Below are positions 7,708 to 15,794 of a DNA stretch of 15,794 nt, one piece after another. Within the stretch, counting starts at the first letter, position 1, and each line of letters begins with the position of its first letter. The DNA is taken from positions 1 to 15,794 of the forward strand of contig CAMKTW010000017.1 of assembly GCA_946415795.1 (NCBI GenBank). Direction: 5' to 3'. The position numbers were made by a program, and so were the translations under genes. The DNA is from an uncultured Bacteroidales bacterium (lineage in GTDB: Bacteria > Bacteroidota > Bacteroidia > Bacteroidales > UBA932). The notes under the pieces are model-generated. The model worked only from the letters and a program-made list of their open reading frames with translations. It was not told the origin of the DNA and did no database searches.

Positions 7708-7716
7708 ACTTCTCAA

Positions 7717-10074
7717 ATGAAAGACAACACTCGCAAAACAATTATAAAGTGGTGGTGGATTATTCTGATTGCTCCATTTGTTTTAATCGGGTTTTCGTTG
7801 TTCCTGGTCGCGCTGTTTGCCAAGATACCGTCTTTCGAGGAATTGGAAAACCACAAGTCCAACCTTGCCACCGTGCTTCTCAGCTGCGACGGCAAGGTGC
7901 TGAGTACTTACCATATAGAGAACCGCACCTTTGCAACCTACGAAGATCTGCCGCAGTCGCTGATTGACGCTGCGGTGGCTACGGAGGATGCCCGCTTCTA
8001 CAGACACTCCGGCATCGACTTCCGCGGTCTGGGGCGTGTGGCGGTGAAGACGCTTGCTATGCGGAACAGCTCTTCCGGAGGCGGCAGTACCATTACCCAG
8101 CAGCTTGCAAAGACTCTCTTCCCCCGTGATGAGAGTTATGGCCGCTTCCCAGGCGCCAGGGTCATCCATATGGTAATCATCAAGTTCAAGGAGTGGATCA
8201 CCGCCGTAAAGCTGGAGCGCAACTACACCAAGAACGAGATAATCACGATGTATATGAACGCCGTGTTCTTTGGCAGCAATGCCTATGGCATCAACACGGC
8301 GGCCCGCACTTTCTTTGACAAGAAACCTTCGGAACTCACCGTGGAGGAGAGCGCCTGCCTGGTGGGTATGATAAACAAGCCTACCCGCTACAACCCGGCG
8401 CTCAATTACGACCAGTCTATGGCCCGCCGGAACCTGATTCTCTCTCGTATGAAGCGCTATGGATATATCTCCAAGCACGAGTGCGACTCGCTGCAGCAGC
8501 TCGACATAGTGCTCAACTACCAGCGTCAGGACCACAACACCGGTCTTGCCCCATACCTGCGCGATATGCTCCGCCGCACTATGAATGCCACCAAGCCCAA
8601 GCGGAGCGATTACCGCAATCACGTTGATTATCAGATAGATTCCGTGGCCTGGGTGGATGACCCCCTATTCGGCTGGCTTAATAAGAACCTCAAGCCCGAC
8701 GGGACAAAGTATAATCTGGACAAGGATGGCCTGCGGATTTACACCACCATCGACAGCCGTATGCAAAAGTATGCTGAGCAGGCTGTCCGCCAGCATCTTA
8801 GCGGTGATCTGCAGCCTGCTTTCAACCGGGAGATGCGTTACAAGCGCAACCGCCCGTACAGCAACGATATTCCGGAAGACGTAATACAGCACTCGATGGC
8901 GCAGGCCCGCCGCTGGAGTGACCGTTACAACGGGATGAAGAAGGCCGGTGTCTCGGAGAAGGAGATACTCAAAAGCTTTGACGTCCCGGTGCCGATGACC
9001 ATTTTTGCCTGGAACAAAAAGGGTTACATAGACACGGTGATGACCCCCAATGACTCTATACGGTATTACAAGGGCTTCCTTCGCGCCGCCCTGATGGCGG
9101 TCGAGCCCAACACCGGAAAGGTCAAGGCATATGTAGGCGGCCCCGACTACCGCTATTTCAAATATGACAATGTCCGTCAGGGACGGCGTCAGGTCGGCTC
9201 CACCATCAAACCGTATCTTTATACGCTGGCAATGCAGGAGGGATATACCCCCTGTGACAGAGTGGTGAACATCCCATACAGCTTTGTGATAGGGAACGAT
9301 ATATGGACCCCCAGGAGTACCGACAAGCAGGAGTATATAGGTCGCACGGTGACGCTGAAGTGGGGCCTTACCAACTCATCCAACAATATCTCGGCCTTCC
9401 TTATGAAGCAGTTCGGCCCCGAGGCGATGATTGAGATGTGCCGCAAGATGGGCATCAGCAGCCCTCTGGAGCCGGTCTATTCCCTCTGCGTGGGCTCCTG
9501 CGACATCTCTGTATATGAGATGGTATCGGCATACAACACATACCCTTCCAGGGGCGTGTTTGTAAACAGTATGTTCGTGGACAAGATAGAGGACAGCCAG
9601 GGGAACCTGCTGGAGAGTTTTACCACCCGCAAGCGGGAGGCACTCAGCGCACAGACCGCTTTTCTTATGGTCAACCTGATGCAGGGCGTGGTCAACGAAG
9701 GTACCGGCGGCCGCATCAAGTGGAGATATGGCATCCAGGGCGCAGCGGGCAAGACAGGCACCACCAACGACAACTCCGACGGTTGGTTCATAGGCTATGT
9801 CCCCCGTCTTACTGCCGGCGTATGGGTCGGTTGTGAAGACCGCCAGGTGCATTTTGAAAGCGGGGCGCTGGGCCAGGGAGCCAATGCGGCACTCCCCATC
9901 TGGGGCTTGTTTATGCAGAAGGTTATGGCCGACAAATCCATAGGTATAGCAAACGGAGAGGAGTTTGTGGCGCCTATGGGCTGGAACTTTGATCTGGGAT
10001 GCTCCGGTGGCGGCAGCGACCTCTCTTCCGAGTCAGGATCAGGCGGATTTCAGAATGATGAGTATTTTGATTAG
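7717..10074 (+). CDS. mrcA: Class A penicillin-binding protein (PBP1A-type bifunctional peptidoglycan synthase), 785 aa
   Basis: This inner-membrane enzyme polymerises lipid II into glycan strands and cross-links the stem peptides. A short basic cytoplasmic N-terminus precedes one membrane anchor (about 12-35). The GT51 glycosyltransferase domain follows, with catalytic Glu90 in ATEDARFYRHSGIDFRG, then GGSTITQQLAKTLF (122-135) and LERNYTKNEIITMYMN (second key Glu at 168). A linker region of roughly 220 residues leads to the transpeptidase domain with all three penicillin-binding motifs: S495-TIK in GSTIKP, SSN at 554-556 and KTGTT at 679-683. The tail is Gly/Ser-rich and ends in acidic residues. 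I start at 7717 because the anchor begins there; the in-frame ATG at 7603 would reach back into topA. It heads a run with ddl (3-bp gap), prmC and radA, so polymerisation and D-Ala-D-Ala supply are co-expressed. E. coli naming is used by analogy. Confidence 0.96.
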   Translation: MKDNTRKTIIKWWWIILIAPFVLIGFSLFLVALFAKIPSFEELENHKSNLATVLLSCDGKVLSTYHIENRTFATYEDLPQSLIDAAVATEDARFYRHSGIDFRGLGRVAVKTLAMRNSSSGGGSTITQQLAKTLFPRDESYGRFPGARVIHMVIIKFKEWITAVKLERNYTKNEIITMYMNAVFFGSNAYGINTAARTFFDKKPSELTVEESACLVGMINKPTRYNPALNYDQSMARRNLILSRMKRYGYISKHECDSLQQLDIVLNYQRQDHNTGLAPYLRDMLRRTMNATKPKRSDYRNHVDYQIDSVAWVDDPLFGWLNKNLKPDGTKYNLDKDGLRIYTTIDSRMQKYAEQAVRQHLSGDLQPAFNREMRYKRNRPYSNDIPEDVIQHSMAQARRWSDRYNGMKKAGVSEKEILKSFDVPVPMTIFAWNKKGYIDTVMTPNDSIRYYKGFLRAALMAVEPNTGKVKAYVGGPDYRYFKYDNVRQGRRQVGSTIKPYLYTLAMQEGYTPCDRVVNIPYSFVIGNDIWTPRSTDKQEYIGRTVTLKWGLTNSSNNISAFLMKQFGPEAMIEMCRKMGISSPLEPVYSLCVGSCDISVYEMVSAYNTYPSRGVFVNSMFVDKIEDSQGNLLESFTTRKREALSAQTAFLMVNLMQGVVNEGTGGRIKWRYGIQGAAGKTGTTNDNSDGWFIGYVPRLTAGVWVGCEDRQVHFESGALGQGANAALPIWGLFMQKVMADKSIGIANGEEFVAPMGWNFDLGCSGGGSDLSSESGSGGFQNDEYFD

Positions 10075-10077
10075 CAA

Positions 10078-11055
10078 ATGAAAAAGAACGTAGCAGTTAT
10101 TTACGGCGGTCCATCCTCGGAACGCCAGATTTCCATATTGAGCGGCAGGCACGTCGCTTCTGTGATAGACAGGGAGAGATATGATGTATATGAGATTCTC
10201 TTCAACACCGACAACTGGCAGATGGTGGAGTGGGATGGTGACAAAATGAATGTGCTGGGCATCGTGGACAAAGGGGATTTCTCCTGCAACGGCATCCGGT
10301 TTGACGTGGCCTGCATAATGATTCACGGCATCCCCGGTGAAAACGGCCTGCTCCAGGGTTATTTCGAGATGATGGGGATTCCGGTGACCACTTGCTCCTC
10401 TTTCGTATGCACCATCGCTTTCAACAAATACTCCTGCAAACGCCTGTTGCTGGACACCGGAGTGAAAATGGCGGACGACGTCTTTCTGCGCCGGGGCCAG
10501 AGTTACGACGCCGGTGAGATAGTCCGCAAGCTCGGACTCCCTCTGTTTGTCAAGCCCTCCGACGGCGGCAGCAGTTTTGGCGTGACCAAGGTGAAGGATG
10601 TATCGCAGATTCCGGAGGCAATAGATTACGCCTTCTCAGAGAGCGACACGGTCCTCATAGAGAAGGCCGTCAAAGGGCGCGAACTGACCCAGGCTGTTTA
10701 TATGGATGCCGGGGAGGCGGTGGCGCTCCCGATAACCGAGATTGTCACCAGCAACGAATATTTCGACTACGACGCCAAATATAACGGTAACAGTGAAGAG
10801 ATATGCCCCGCCCCGATATCGGAAGAGATGGCGGCAGAAATCACCCGCTGCACCAAGAACATCTACTCCCACCTGGGGGCAACAGGCCTGATACGCATCG
10901 ATTATATCGCTGCAGAAGACGGGGTATATTTCCTGGAGATTAACGCTACCCCGGGAATGACCCGTATGAGCCTGGTTCCCAAGATGGTAAGGGTATCGGG
11001 CCGCAATATGACCGATTTCTTCTCCGCACTGATAGACAACGCCCTGCGCAAATGA
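10078..11055 (+). CDS. ddl: D-alanine--D-alanine ligase, 325 aa
   Basis: This cytosolic ATP-grasp enzyme joins two D-alanines to make the peptidoglycan stem terminus. Visible motifs are the N-terminal substrate site VAVIYGGPSSERQISILSG with E15, HGIPGENGLLQGYFE (83-97), the ATP-site lysine in PLFVKPSDGGSSFG (K159), the KY pair (K234-Y235 in DYDAKY) and the metal-binding set D275, E287 and N289 in LIRIDYIA and FLEINATPGM. The Lys-Tyr pair is the feature usually linked to D-Ala rather than D-lactate specificity, so this should be a normal vancomycin-sensitive type ligase. The E. coli HSLVP motif reads MSLVP here, a minor change. Length is slightly above the usual 300-320. It begins 3 bp after the PBP stop and its own stop overlaps the next gene by ATGA. 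Confidence 0.97.
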   Translation: MKKNVAVIYGGPSSERQISILSGRHVASVIDRERYDVYEILFNTDNWQMVEWDGDKMNVLGIVDKGDFSCNGIRFDVACIMIHGIPGENGLLQGYFEMMGIPVTTCSSFVCTIAFNKYSCKRLLLDTGVKMADDVFLRRGQSYDAGEIVRKLGLPLFVKPSDGGSSFGVTKVKDVSQIPEAIDYAFSESDTVLIEKAVKGRELTQAVYMDAGEAVALPITEIVTSNEYFDYDAKYNGNSEEICPAPISEEMAAEITRCTKNIYSHLGATGLIRIDYIAAEDGVYFLEINATPGMTRMSLVPKMVRVSGRNMTDFFSALIDNALRK

Positions 11056-11906
11056 CACTCAAGCAGCATATAGACAGCCTTACCGCTGCCCTTGCCGGCC
11101 GTTATCCGGAGCAGGAGGCGCACGCCATTGCTGTGCGCACCGTTACCGGGTTGCTCTCTGTGCCTGATTACAAGCATCTCAGCGAACCCGACACTCAGGT
11201 TGACCCTGAAAAGGAGGAGTTGCTCAGTGATGCTTCCCGCAGGCTCTCGGAGGGGGAACCTATGCAATATGTGCTGGGCTACACCTGGTTTGCAGGGCTG
11301 CGCATCAGGGTTGGGAGCGGGGTGCTGATTCCCCGTCCGGAGACAGAGCAGATGTATGAACTCGCCGCCCAGGACTGCGACAATCTGATGGCCGTGAGCG
11401 AAGATGATACCTTTAACATACTGGATATCTGCACCGGGAGCGGATGCCTTGCCTGGGCATTCGCCGCTGAGTTTCCCGAGGCTCACGTTTACGGATGTGA
11501 TATAAGCGGGGATGCTCTCCGGTACGCCTGCCGGCAGCGCGTCAAGCTGCAGGGGGCACGGCCGGTGATATTTGAGGCGGACGTGCTGCAGGATCCCCCG
11601 CCGGGTCTCCCGAAGTTTGACCTTATTATCAGCAACCCCCCGTACGTGGCAGAGAGCGAGCGGGCTCAGATGCGCTCAAACGTGCTTGACTGGGAGCCCG
11701 AAAGGGCGCTGTTCGTGCCCGACAGTGACCCTCTGGTGTTCTATCGCGCCATTGCCCTCTGGGCCGACAAACTGCTCAAGGATAACGGCAGCCTCTGGCT
11801 TGAGATAAACGAGCGTTTCGGACAGGAGACGGCAGAGCTTTTCACCGGAGCCGCCGTCATCCAGGACATCAACGGCAAAGACCGCTTCATCGTAGTGAAG
11901 AAGTAG
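11052..11906 (+). CDS. prmC: Peptide chain release factor N5-glutamine methyltransferase (PrmC/HemK), 284 aa
   Basis: This enzyme uses S-adenosylmethionine to methylate the glutamine of the GGQ motif in release factors RF1 and RF2, which aids translation termination. An N-terminal helical domain for release-factor binding covers about residues 1-85, ending with GEPMQYVLGYTWFAGL. It is followed by IPRPETE (93-99), the SAM-binding motif I LDICTGSGCLAWA (about 124-136), the acidic residue D150 after VYGC, and the catalytic NPPY at 195-198 in LIISNPPYVAESE. Length and order match the family. The start codon overlaps the ddl stop (ATGA at 11052), which implies translational coupling. radA follows 11 bp after its stop. 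Confidence 0.96.
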   Translation: MTLKQHIDSLTAALAGRYPEQEAHAIAVRTVTGLLSVPDYKHLSEPDTQVDPEKEELLSDASRRLSEGEPMQYVLGYTWFAGLRIRVGSGVLIPRPETEQMYELAAQDCDNLMAVSEDDTFNILDICTGSGCLAWAFAAEFPEAHVYGCDISGDALRYACRQRVKLQGARPVIFEADVLQDPPPGLPKFDLIISNPPYVAESERAQMRSNVLDWEPERALFVPDSDPLVFYRAIALWADKLLKDNGSLWLEINERFGQETAELFTGAAVIQDINGKDRFIVVKK

Positions 11907-11917
11907 ATATCTGGAAT

Positions 11918-13294
11918 ATGGCAAAGCAACTGCGCACAGTCTGGTTTTGCACCTCTTGCGGCAACGAGAGCCCCAAGTGGATGGGGCGTTGCCCCGCCTG
12001 CGGCGAGTGGAACACAATGGTGGAGGAACCCAAGAGGGAGAAGAAGGCATCGTCCGGCGCCAGGAGCCGGGCTTTTGTGGCTACCGAATCCGACGCCCGT
12101 CCGCTGACACTTGAAGAGATTTCGCTGACCTCGGAAAACCGCTTCTCCATAGGGCTGAACGAGGTGGACCGCCTGCTGGGCGGCGGTATGGTGGAGGGTT
12201 CTATGATTCTGCTGGGCGGTGAGCCCGGCATAGGCAAATCCACCCTGGCCCTGCAGATCCCCCTGGGGTGTCCCTCGTTGAAAACACTTTATGTCTCGGG
12301 AGAAGAGAGCCCGCGCCAGATAAAGATGCGCGCAGTGCGCCTTGGGGGCGACTCCTCCTCGTGCAGCATCCTTTCGGAGACAATACTTGAGAACATCCTG
12401 GAGCAGGCAGCTGCGGTTTCGCCCGACCTGCTGGTGGTGGACTCAATCCAGACCATATACAGCGAGGCGCTGGACTCTTCTGCCGGCAGCGTGTCGCAGG
12501 TGCGTGAGTGTGCCTCCCGCCTGCTGCGCTACGCCAAGGAGAGCGGCACGCCGGTAATCCTGATAGGCCACATAACAAAAGACGGCACAATCGCCGGGCC
12601 AAAGGTGCTGGAACATATCGTGGACGTGGTACTTCAGTTCGAAGGTGACACCCGCGGTGCGTACCGCCTGCTGCGCAGCATCAAGAACCGCTTTGGGAGC
12701 ACTGCAGAGCTGGCGGTGTTCGAGATGACAGGCGCCGGGCTGCGCGAGGTTCTGAACCCTTCAGAAATCCTCATCCCGATGCATCAGGACAACCTGAGCG
12801 GCATTGCCGTCGCCTCGGTGATGGACGGCACGCGCCCCTTTATGATTGAGATCCAGGCGCTGGTCAGCACCGCCGCATACGGTATGCCGCAGCGCAACGC
12901 CAACGGTTTCGACGCCCGCCGTATGAATATGCTGCTGGCGGTGCTTGAGAAGAGGGCCGGCTTTAAACTGGCCGCCAAGGATGTTTTCCTGAATGTTGCC
13001 GGCGGGTTGCGGGTGAGTGACCCTGCGTGCGATATGGCGGTGGCGGTGGCTATCCTGGCCAGCAACTTTGATATCAGCGTCCAGTTGGACAGCTGCTTCT
13101 GTGCAGAGATCGGTCTCAGCGGGGAGCTGCGTCCTGTGAGTCAGATACAGCGCCGCATAGCAGAGGCGGAGAAGATTGGCTTCAAGCGGATTTACATCTC
13201 CTCTTTCAACAAGGAGGGGGCATTCTCACAAAATGGCATTGAAGTTGTACCTGTGGCGGATATACCTGCCCTTTGCAGGCTCGTTTTCAAATGA
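11918..13294 (+). CDS. radA: DNA repair protein RadA (Sms), 458 aa
   Basis: This is a RecA-related ATPase and branch-migration helicase that helps process recombination intermediates. A four-cysteine zinc ribbon opens the protein (C11, C14, C25, C28 in CTSCGN and CPACGEW). The ATPase core has Walker A GGEPGIGKST with K107, Walker B LLVVDS with D175, and the RadA-specific KNRFG at 256-260. The C-terminal third (from about 290) is the Lon-protease-like domain, including AVAVAILASN and IGLSGELRPV. Length is the usual 450-460. It is probably transcribed with PBP, ddl and prmC upstream. Downstream, a weak promoter candidate and a 68-bp gap separate it from the next gene. Confidence 0.97.
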   Translation: MAKQLRTVWFCTSCGNESPKWMGRCPACGEWNTMVEEPKREKKASSGARSRAFVATESDARPLTLEEISLTSENRFSIGLNEVDRLLGGGMVEGSMILLGGEPGIGKSTLALQIPLGCPSLKTLYVSGEESPRQIKMRAVRLGGDSSSCSILSETILENILEQAAAVSPDLLVVDSIQTIYSEALDSSAGSVSQVRECASRLLRYAKESGTPVILIGHITKDGTIAGPKVLEHIVDVVLQFEGDTRGAYRLLRSIKNRFGSTAELAVFEMTGAGLREVLNPSEILIPMHQDNLSGIAVASVMDGTRPFMIEIQALVSTAAYGMPQRNANGFDARRMNMLLAVLEKRAGFKLAAKDVFLNVAGGLRVSDPACDMAVAVAILASNFDISVQLDSCFCAEIGLSGELRPVSQIQRRIAEAEKIGFKRIYISSFNKEGAFSQNGIEVVPVADIPALCRLVFK

Positions 13295-13304
13295 TTTAAG
13301 TTTC
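13272..13304 (+). promoter_or_regulatory. Possible promoter for the DUF4294 gene
   Basis: TTTG at 13272-13275 is followed 21 bases later by TAAGTTTC at 13297-13304, which matches TAnnTTTG except for the last base. Spacing is right for a Bacteroidota promoter. The -33 element lies inside the end of radA. Transcription would begin about 50 nt before the ATG at 13363. Such matches arise by chance, so this is tentative. Confidence 0.3.
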
Positions 13305-13362
13305 GCATACTACCTGCTGCTCGAATAAAGGTCAACTGATAGATGCGGAACGGAGCAGATAA

Positions 13363-14118
13363 ATGACACGGTTACGGTTCATATTCCTGAGCATCCTATG
13401 GGTGTCGCTGCTGGCATTGGCGGCGGTTCCGCAGCTATTTGCCCAGGGATATTCCGGCCAGCAGAGCATCCTCCAGTACGAGATAAATGAGCGGGGTGAC
13501 ACAATATTCGTGGATGAGATCGAGCCGGCCCGCATCCACCCCAAGACATATCTTTCAAAAAGGCAATGGCGCGCCCGCGCCCGCCGCGTGCACAATTTCA
13601 GCAAGGCTTATCCCTATGCCCTTTTTATTGCGCAGACCATCCGGGAGACCGACAGCCTTTTTGAGGCACGCGGTTACAACGAGCGGCAGCAGGAGAAATA
13701 CCTTGCCAGCATAAAAGAGGAGCTGCTCCGCAATTTTGAGCCGCTGTTCCGGCAGCTTACCCTTAACCAGGGGCTTATGATGATCCGTCTGATAGACCGC
13801 GAGGTGGGGATGCCGCCATACGATATTATCCGCAAGTATCTGGGAAAGGTCAACGCCGGTTTCTGGCAGGGGGTGGCAAAGCTCTTAAAGGGAGATATCA
13901 AGCAGCGTTACGAGCCGGAAGGGGAGGACGCCGACCTTGAGGAACTCTGCAAAGCGTGGAATTATGGAGAGTTCGACGACCTGTACCTATGGCTCTTTGG
14001 CAAGCCGCGCCCGGAGATAATGATCCCGGAGAAGTTCCGCGAACCCTATTACAAGGCGCTGGAAGAGAACAAGGCCCGCGGCCGGGCCGCCCGCCGTGAA
14101 AAAAAGAGAAAATCATAA
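13363..14118 (+). CDS. Exported DUF4294-family protein of unknown function (251 aa)
   Basis: This protein is found mainly in Bacteroidota and has no established biochemical role. A signal peptide with a hydrophobic core ends near residue 28 (LFAQ|G). The body carries DUF4294 features: GDTIFVDEIEPARIHP, then a basic stretch leading to KAYPYALFIAQTI (about 77-90), and KYLASIKEELLRNFEPLFRQLTLNQG followed by LIDREVGMPPYDIIRKYLG, with the conserved FWQGVAKLLKG and YEPEGEDADLEELC. Charged helices dominate, and the last 20 or so residues are a strongly basic tail (RGRAARREKKRKS). No catalytic motif is evident. It follows radA by 68 bp and precedes the phosphodiesterase gene by 24 bp. Periplasmic placement is inferred from the signal sequence. 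The family assignment comes from recall of the domain pattern. Confidence 0.85.
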   Translation: MTRLRFIFLSILWVSLLALAAVPQLFAQGYSGQQSILQYEINERGDTIFVDEIEPARIHPKTYLSKRQWRARARRVHNFSKAYPYALFIAQTIRETDSLFEARGYNERQQEKYLASIKEELLRNFEPLFRQLTLNQGLMMIRLIDREVGMPPYDIIRKYLGKVNAGFWQGVAKLLKGDIKQRYEPEGEDADLEELCKAWNYGEFDDLYLWLFGKPRPEIMIPEKFREPYYKALEENKARGRAARREKKRKS

Positions 14119-14142
14119 TGAATCTATAAAACTATTAAAGCT

Positions 14143-14955
14143 ATGAAAAGACTATTGACCATAATCCTTCTGACAATGTTGTCATTCGGTGTTTTTGCCC
14201 AGCAACGGATATTTGCCCATCGCGGAGGCCGCGCAGAATTTGACGAGAACACGATGCAGGCCTTCAACGGCGCCTATAAGGCTGGTATCCGCGGCTTCGA
14301 GGTGGATATCAGGATGACCAAAGAGGGAGACCTGGTGCTGATGCACGACAGTTCTCTGGAGCGCACCACCAACGCCAGGGGGGCTGTGGAGACCAGCAAG
14401 ACCAAGGTGGTGAAGAACGCCAGGACCCTGAAGGGGAACCGCCTTGTGATGTTCGACGACTTTGTCAAATGGATAGAGAACAAGGGTGACATCAAATACG
14501 TAGAGTTCGAACTCAAGACAGACCCGGCGCTTTACAGCGAGGATCTGGTATGCAAGATGTGTGATGAGGTCTATAATAAGATTATGGCGGTGAAGCCCGC
14601 CGGCTCTACGTTTGTAATCACATCTTTTGACCAGCGTCCGCTCATCTACATCAAGCTGAAACATTCTGACGCCGACCTTATGTTCATCACGGACGAACCC
14701 CTCAACGATGCCGCAATTGCAAAGGTTAAAGAGTTGGGTATCAAGCGGCTGGCCGCCAAGATGCCCGGTACGTCCCGCACGGCTGTGGACAAGGCCCATC
14801 TGGACGGGATCAAGGTGACTCTCTGGCCCTCCGACAATATGAACGACGTTGCCCTGGGTATCAGCCTGGGAGCTGACAATATTTGTACCGACATCCCCGT
14901 CGAGGCCAAGAAGGCCCTCAAAGACGGTATGAAGTGGGTGCAGGTCGAGTTTTAG
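14143..14955 (+). CDS. Exported glycerophosphodiester phosphodiesterase (GDPD family), 270 aa
   Basis: This enzyme should hydrolyse glycerophosphodiesters from deacylated phospholipids to glycerol-3-phosphate and an alcohol such as ethanolamine or choline. A signal peptide ends near residue 20 (VFAQ|Q), so it is periplasmic or extracytoplasmic. The TIM-barrel hallmarks are IFAHRGG with H26-R27, ENT at 35-37, FEVDIRMTKEGDLVLMHD with metal ligands E53 and D55 and second histidine H68, and the late VTLWP and DNICTDIP elements. The usual GDPD insertion is short. Its neighbours are an exported DUF4294 protein (24 bp upstream) and a lipoprotein phosphatase (45 bp downstream), which suggests an envelope phosphate-metabolism group. 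No promoter was visible in the 24-bp gap. Substrate preference is not deducible; relatives can also act on other phosphodiesters. Confidence 0.93.
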   Translation: MKRLLTIILLTMLSFGVFAQQRIFAHRGGRAEFDENTMQAFNGAYKAGIRGFEVDIRMTKEGDLVLMHDSSLERTTNARGAVETSKTKVVKNARTLKGNRLVMFDDFVKWIENKGDIKYVEFELKTDPALYSEDLVCKMCDEVYNKIMAVKPAGSTFVITSFDQRPLIYIKLKHSDADLMFITDEPLNDAAIAKVKELGIKRLAAKMPGTSRTAVDKAHLDGIKVTLWPSDNMNDVALGISLGADNICTDIPVEAKKALKDGMKWVQVEF

Positions 14956-15000
14956 CGCACCTAAGCATCAGTCTTCCCGGGTGTTGATAATCTCCTTGCT

Positions 15001-15794
15001 ATGAGAAGTTCCTTAAGGCTCATACTGTTTTTATTGGTAGCTGTCTCCTGCAGCCGGGGTCATCAGGAGGTGACTCTGCAGCAGGGGAAATGGGACCCAC
15101 AGGTTCTCAAGGCCCTGAACGGGCTGCTGGCCAATCCCGGAACGGGAGCCTATGCCGTGTTCGACTTTGACCAGACCTCCATTGTCCACGACATATCTCA
15201 GGCTCTGTGGGTTTATCAGATCGAGCACTTGCGATATGCCGACGCTCCTTCCCACGATTTTCTGGACGGTATCCCTTCCCCTGAAAAGGAGATGCCCGGA
15301 ACGGAATTGAGCTATGCCGCGATGGGGCATATACTTTCAAGCGAGTACTTTGCCCTGAAGGCCAGGCTGCAGGCCGGAGAAAGCATAGCAGATATCAGGG
15401 CGTCCAGTGATTATCTGGACTTCCGCGCCCGTATGAACTTCTTCTTTACCAAGATAGACGAGCAGTACGGCAGCTGGGTATCATACCTGTGGCAGCCGGG
15501 ACTGCTGGCGGGTTATACCTGTGCGGAGGCTGATGCCCTTATACGCGATGCCATCTCAGAGCACCTTGGCCTGGAAAAACTGGGTGTAGAGCGGTGGACC
15601 TCACCCGACGGACGCTGGGACGGGGATGTACAGCGCGGCATCTGGGTCTCTGATGAAATGAAGAACCTGTACAAATGCCTGGAAGCCGCCGGAATAGATG
15701 TCTATATCTGTTCAGCCTCCCTGGAACAGATTGTCGAGGTGCTGGCCTGCGATACCGGTCTGGGGTTCGGAATTGCGCCTGAGAGGGTATTCGG
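15001..15794 (+). CDS. Lipoprotein HAD-superfamily phosphatase (partial, N-terminal 264 residues)
   Basis: The frame is open from the ATG at 15001 to the right edge. A lipoprotein signal (hydrophobic core, then VAVSC with lipidated Cys17) targets it to a membrane surface. HAD motif I is YAVFDFDQTS, with nucleophile D55 and D57, and motif II is ICSAS at about residue 237-241. The long helical cap between them (about 65-225) resembles subfamily IB enzymes of the phosphoserine- or phosphocholine-phosphatase kind. Motifs III and IV should lie past the edge. It follows the GDPD gene by 45 bp on the same strand; a link in which GDPD releases a phosphomonoester that this enzyme dephosphorylates is only inference. 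The class call is good; the substrate is unknown. Confidence 0.8.
   Translation, partial: MRSSLRLILFLLVAVSCSRGHQEVTLQQGKWDPQVLKALNGLLANPGTGAYAVFDFDQTSIVHDISQALWVYQIEHLRYADAPSHDFLDGIPSPEKEMPGTELSYAAMGHILSSEYFALKARLQAGESIADIRASSDYLDFRARMNFFFTKIDEQYGSWVSYLWQPGLLAGYTCAEADALIRDAISEHLGLEKLGVERWTSPDGRWDGDVQRGIWVSDEMKNLYKCLEAAGIDVYICSASLEQIVEVLACDTGLGFGIAPERVF

Noticed and set aside
7603..7716. Longer N-terminus for the penicillin-binding protein
   Set aside because: It would overlap the topA start and both promoters; the membrane anchor follows normally from the ATG at 7717.
7783..8622. 279-codon minus-strand open frame inside the penicillin-binding protein gene
   Set aside because: It is antisense to the GT51 domain, which has all catalytic motifs; low-complexity composition with no known fold.
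14956..15000. Possible terminator or promoter between the GDPD and HAD genes
   Set aside because: I found no stem-loop with a U-tract and no TAnnTTTG match in these 45 bases.

Overview
The window looks like a chromosomal piece of a Bacteroidota genome, most likely order Bacteroidales. Three things point there: SusC/RagA-type TonB-linked outer-membrane receptors with the N-terminal carboxypeptidase-D-like domain, a DUF4294 protein, and intergenic elements matching the Bacteroidota -7 promoter consensus TAnnTTTG, with no clear Shine-Dalgarno sequences before the starts. The fairly G+C-rich housekeeping genes would suit Alistipes-like or similar Bacteroidales, but I cannot name a genus.

Layout. 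(1) 1-3672, minus strand: two tandem SusC-like TonB-dependent receptors, 10 bp apart. The upstream one (815 aa) lacks the carboxypeptidase-D-like domain and a recognisable TonB box. The downstream one is canonical at its N-terminus and runs off the left edge. No SusD lies between them. (2) 3802-4836, plus strand: a GntR/LacI-chimeric regulator divergent from the receptors. A 6-2-6 inverted repeat sits just after its predicted -7 box, so this looks like the regulated edge of a polysaccharide-utilisation-type locus. (3) 4837-7646, minus strand: topA followed 2 bp later by an Lrp/AsnC regulator. The Lrp gene ends base-to-base against the GntR gene. (4) 7717-13294, plus strand: a tight housekeeping run of class A penicillin-binding protein, ddl, prmC and radA, with gaps of 3, -4 and 11 bp. 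Its promoter is interleaved with that of topA. (5) 13363-15794, plus strand: an exported DUF4294 protein, an exported glycerophosphodiester phosphodiesterase and a lipoprotein HAD-type phosphatase cut by the right edge.

How they fit together. The left block is a nutrient-uptake locus with a dedicated sensor/repressor. The middle is core DNA topology, peptidoglycan synthesis (D-Ala-D-Ala supply and polymerisation/cross-linking), release-factor methylation and recombination repair. The right end is cell-envelope or periplasmic, possibly including breakdown of phospholipid-derived phosphodiesters.

No stretch over 300 bases lacks a gene; the longest intergenic gap is 129 bp (3673-3801). I saw no rRNA, tRNA, CRISPR array, insertion sequence, prophage or defence genes, and no convincing intrinsic terminators. 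I did not find strong evidence for an undescribed system. The most unusual items are the receptor pair without an intervening SusD, the GntR operator candidate, the topA-lrp pairing and the overlapping topA/PBP promoters.
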